A DNA stretch of 64,000 nt from Diphasiastrum complanatum (taxonomy: Eukaryota; Streptophyta; Lycopodiopsida; Lycopodiales; Lycopodiaceae): NCBI GenBank assembly GCA_029204225.1, contig CM055100.1, positions 50,203,083 to 50,267,082 of the forward strand, read 5' to 3'. The position numbers and the translations under genes were made by a program. The notes beneath the pieces are model-generated. The model ran no database searches and was not told the origin of the DNA. It saw only the letters and a list, made by a program, of their open reading frames with translations. Below are positions 63,851-64,000 of the stretch, piece after piece. The first letter of the stretch is position 1, and each line of letters begins with the position of its first letter.

Positions 63851-64000
63851 GGAAGGCCAAATCATGAAGAGGCCTTGCCATCGGGGCCGGGGTCTACCGG
63901 CAGCCCCCGGACCCTGCCGTTGGGGGGCGTTGCCCCCCAAACCCCCCACCGGGGGGCTACCGCCCCTCGAACCCCCTGAGCATTTATTGAAAACCAGAGC
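63851..64000. repeat. GC-rich hairpin-forming repeat at the window edge
   Basis: An abrupt rise in GC content. TTGGGGGGC (63920-63928) pairs with GCCCCCCAA (63932-63940) across a 3-nt loop, with further G-runs and C-runs on both sides. It has no coding frame. It is probably the edge of another repetitive element that continues past base 64000. Confidence 0.7.

Noticed and set aside
1-64000. CRISPR arrays, bacterial operons, tRNA or rRNA genes
   Set aside because: No regularly spaced direct repeats with unique spacers, no clustered bacterial-type genes and no recognisable tRNA or rRNA sequence; tRNA-like hits are only the 12-base primer binding sites.

Overview
This window is eukaryotic nuclear DNA from a land plant with a large, repeat-rich genome. 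The evidence is spliced host genes with GT-AG introns of up to about 14 kb, two genes with predicted chloroplast transit peptides, and dense, mostly decayed retrotransposons. A fern, lycophyte or gymnosperm would fit; the sequence alone does not decide. There are no prokaryotic operons, CRISPR arrays, tRNA genes or rRNA genes that I can see.

Host genes. (1) On the minus strand at 4727-5513 are the first two exons of a plastid-type adenylate kinase: a transit-peptide exon and the P-loop exon. The remaining exons are not visible and may lie left of base 1 or be lost. (2) On the plus strand, a plastid-type phosphoglucomutase/phosphoglucosamine-mutase family gene (alpha-D-phosphohexomutase superfamily) runs from about 25829 to at least 60326. 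I reconstruct 16 coding exons that join in one frame (557 codons). It starts with a 7-nt coding exon and contains introns of about 12.0 kb (27653-39696) and 14.1 kb (40026-54101). The C-terminal exon was not found.

Mobile DNA. 1-24 kb holds LTR-retrotransposon debris: a copia gag relic (7.7-8.4 kb), an antisense Ty1/copia element with its 5' LTR (11.75-15.25 kb), and Ty3/gypsy chromovirus LTRs at 9.1, 10.7 and 15.6-17.8 kb, the last an internally deleted element that keeps a chromodomain. Introns 3 and 5 of the mutase gene are built from non-LTR elements of one LINE clade: copies A and B head-to-tail on the plus strand, fragment D, and antisense copies E, F and G, plus a Ty1/copia element that lost its 3' end. 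A further LINE (C) and a deleted chromovirus lie after 60.7 kb.

Most interesting signals. In LINEs B and C, ORF1 and ORF2 are in the same frame, separated by one conserved TAG. A GC-rich foldable element starts 6 nt after the TAG and there is no in-frame ATG before the endonuclease domain, which suggests stop-codon readthrough. Four LINE 3' ends carry a small hairpin with base-pair covariation just before a simple-repeat tail. ORF1 looks like an animal L1-type coiled-coil protein rather than the zinc-knuckle ORF1 usual in plants. One LINE has a piece of Ty3 integrase substituted into its reverse transcriptase. All functional statements are inferences from motifs read by eye; no database search was run.
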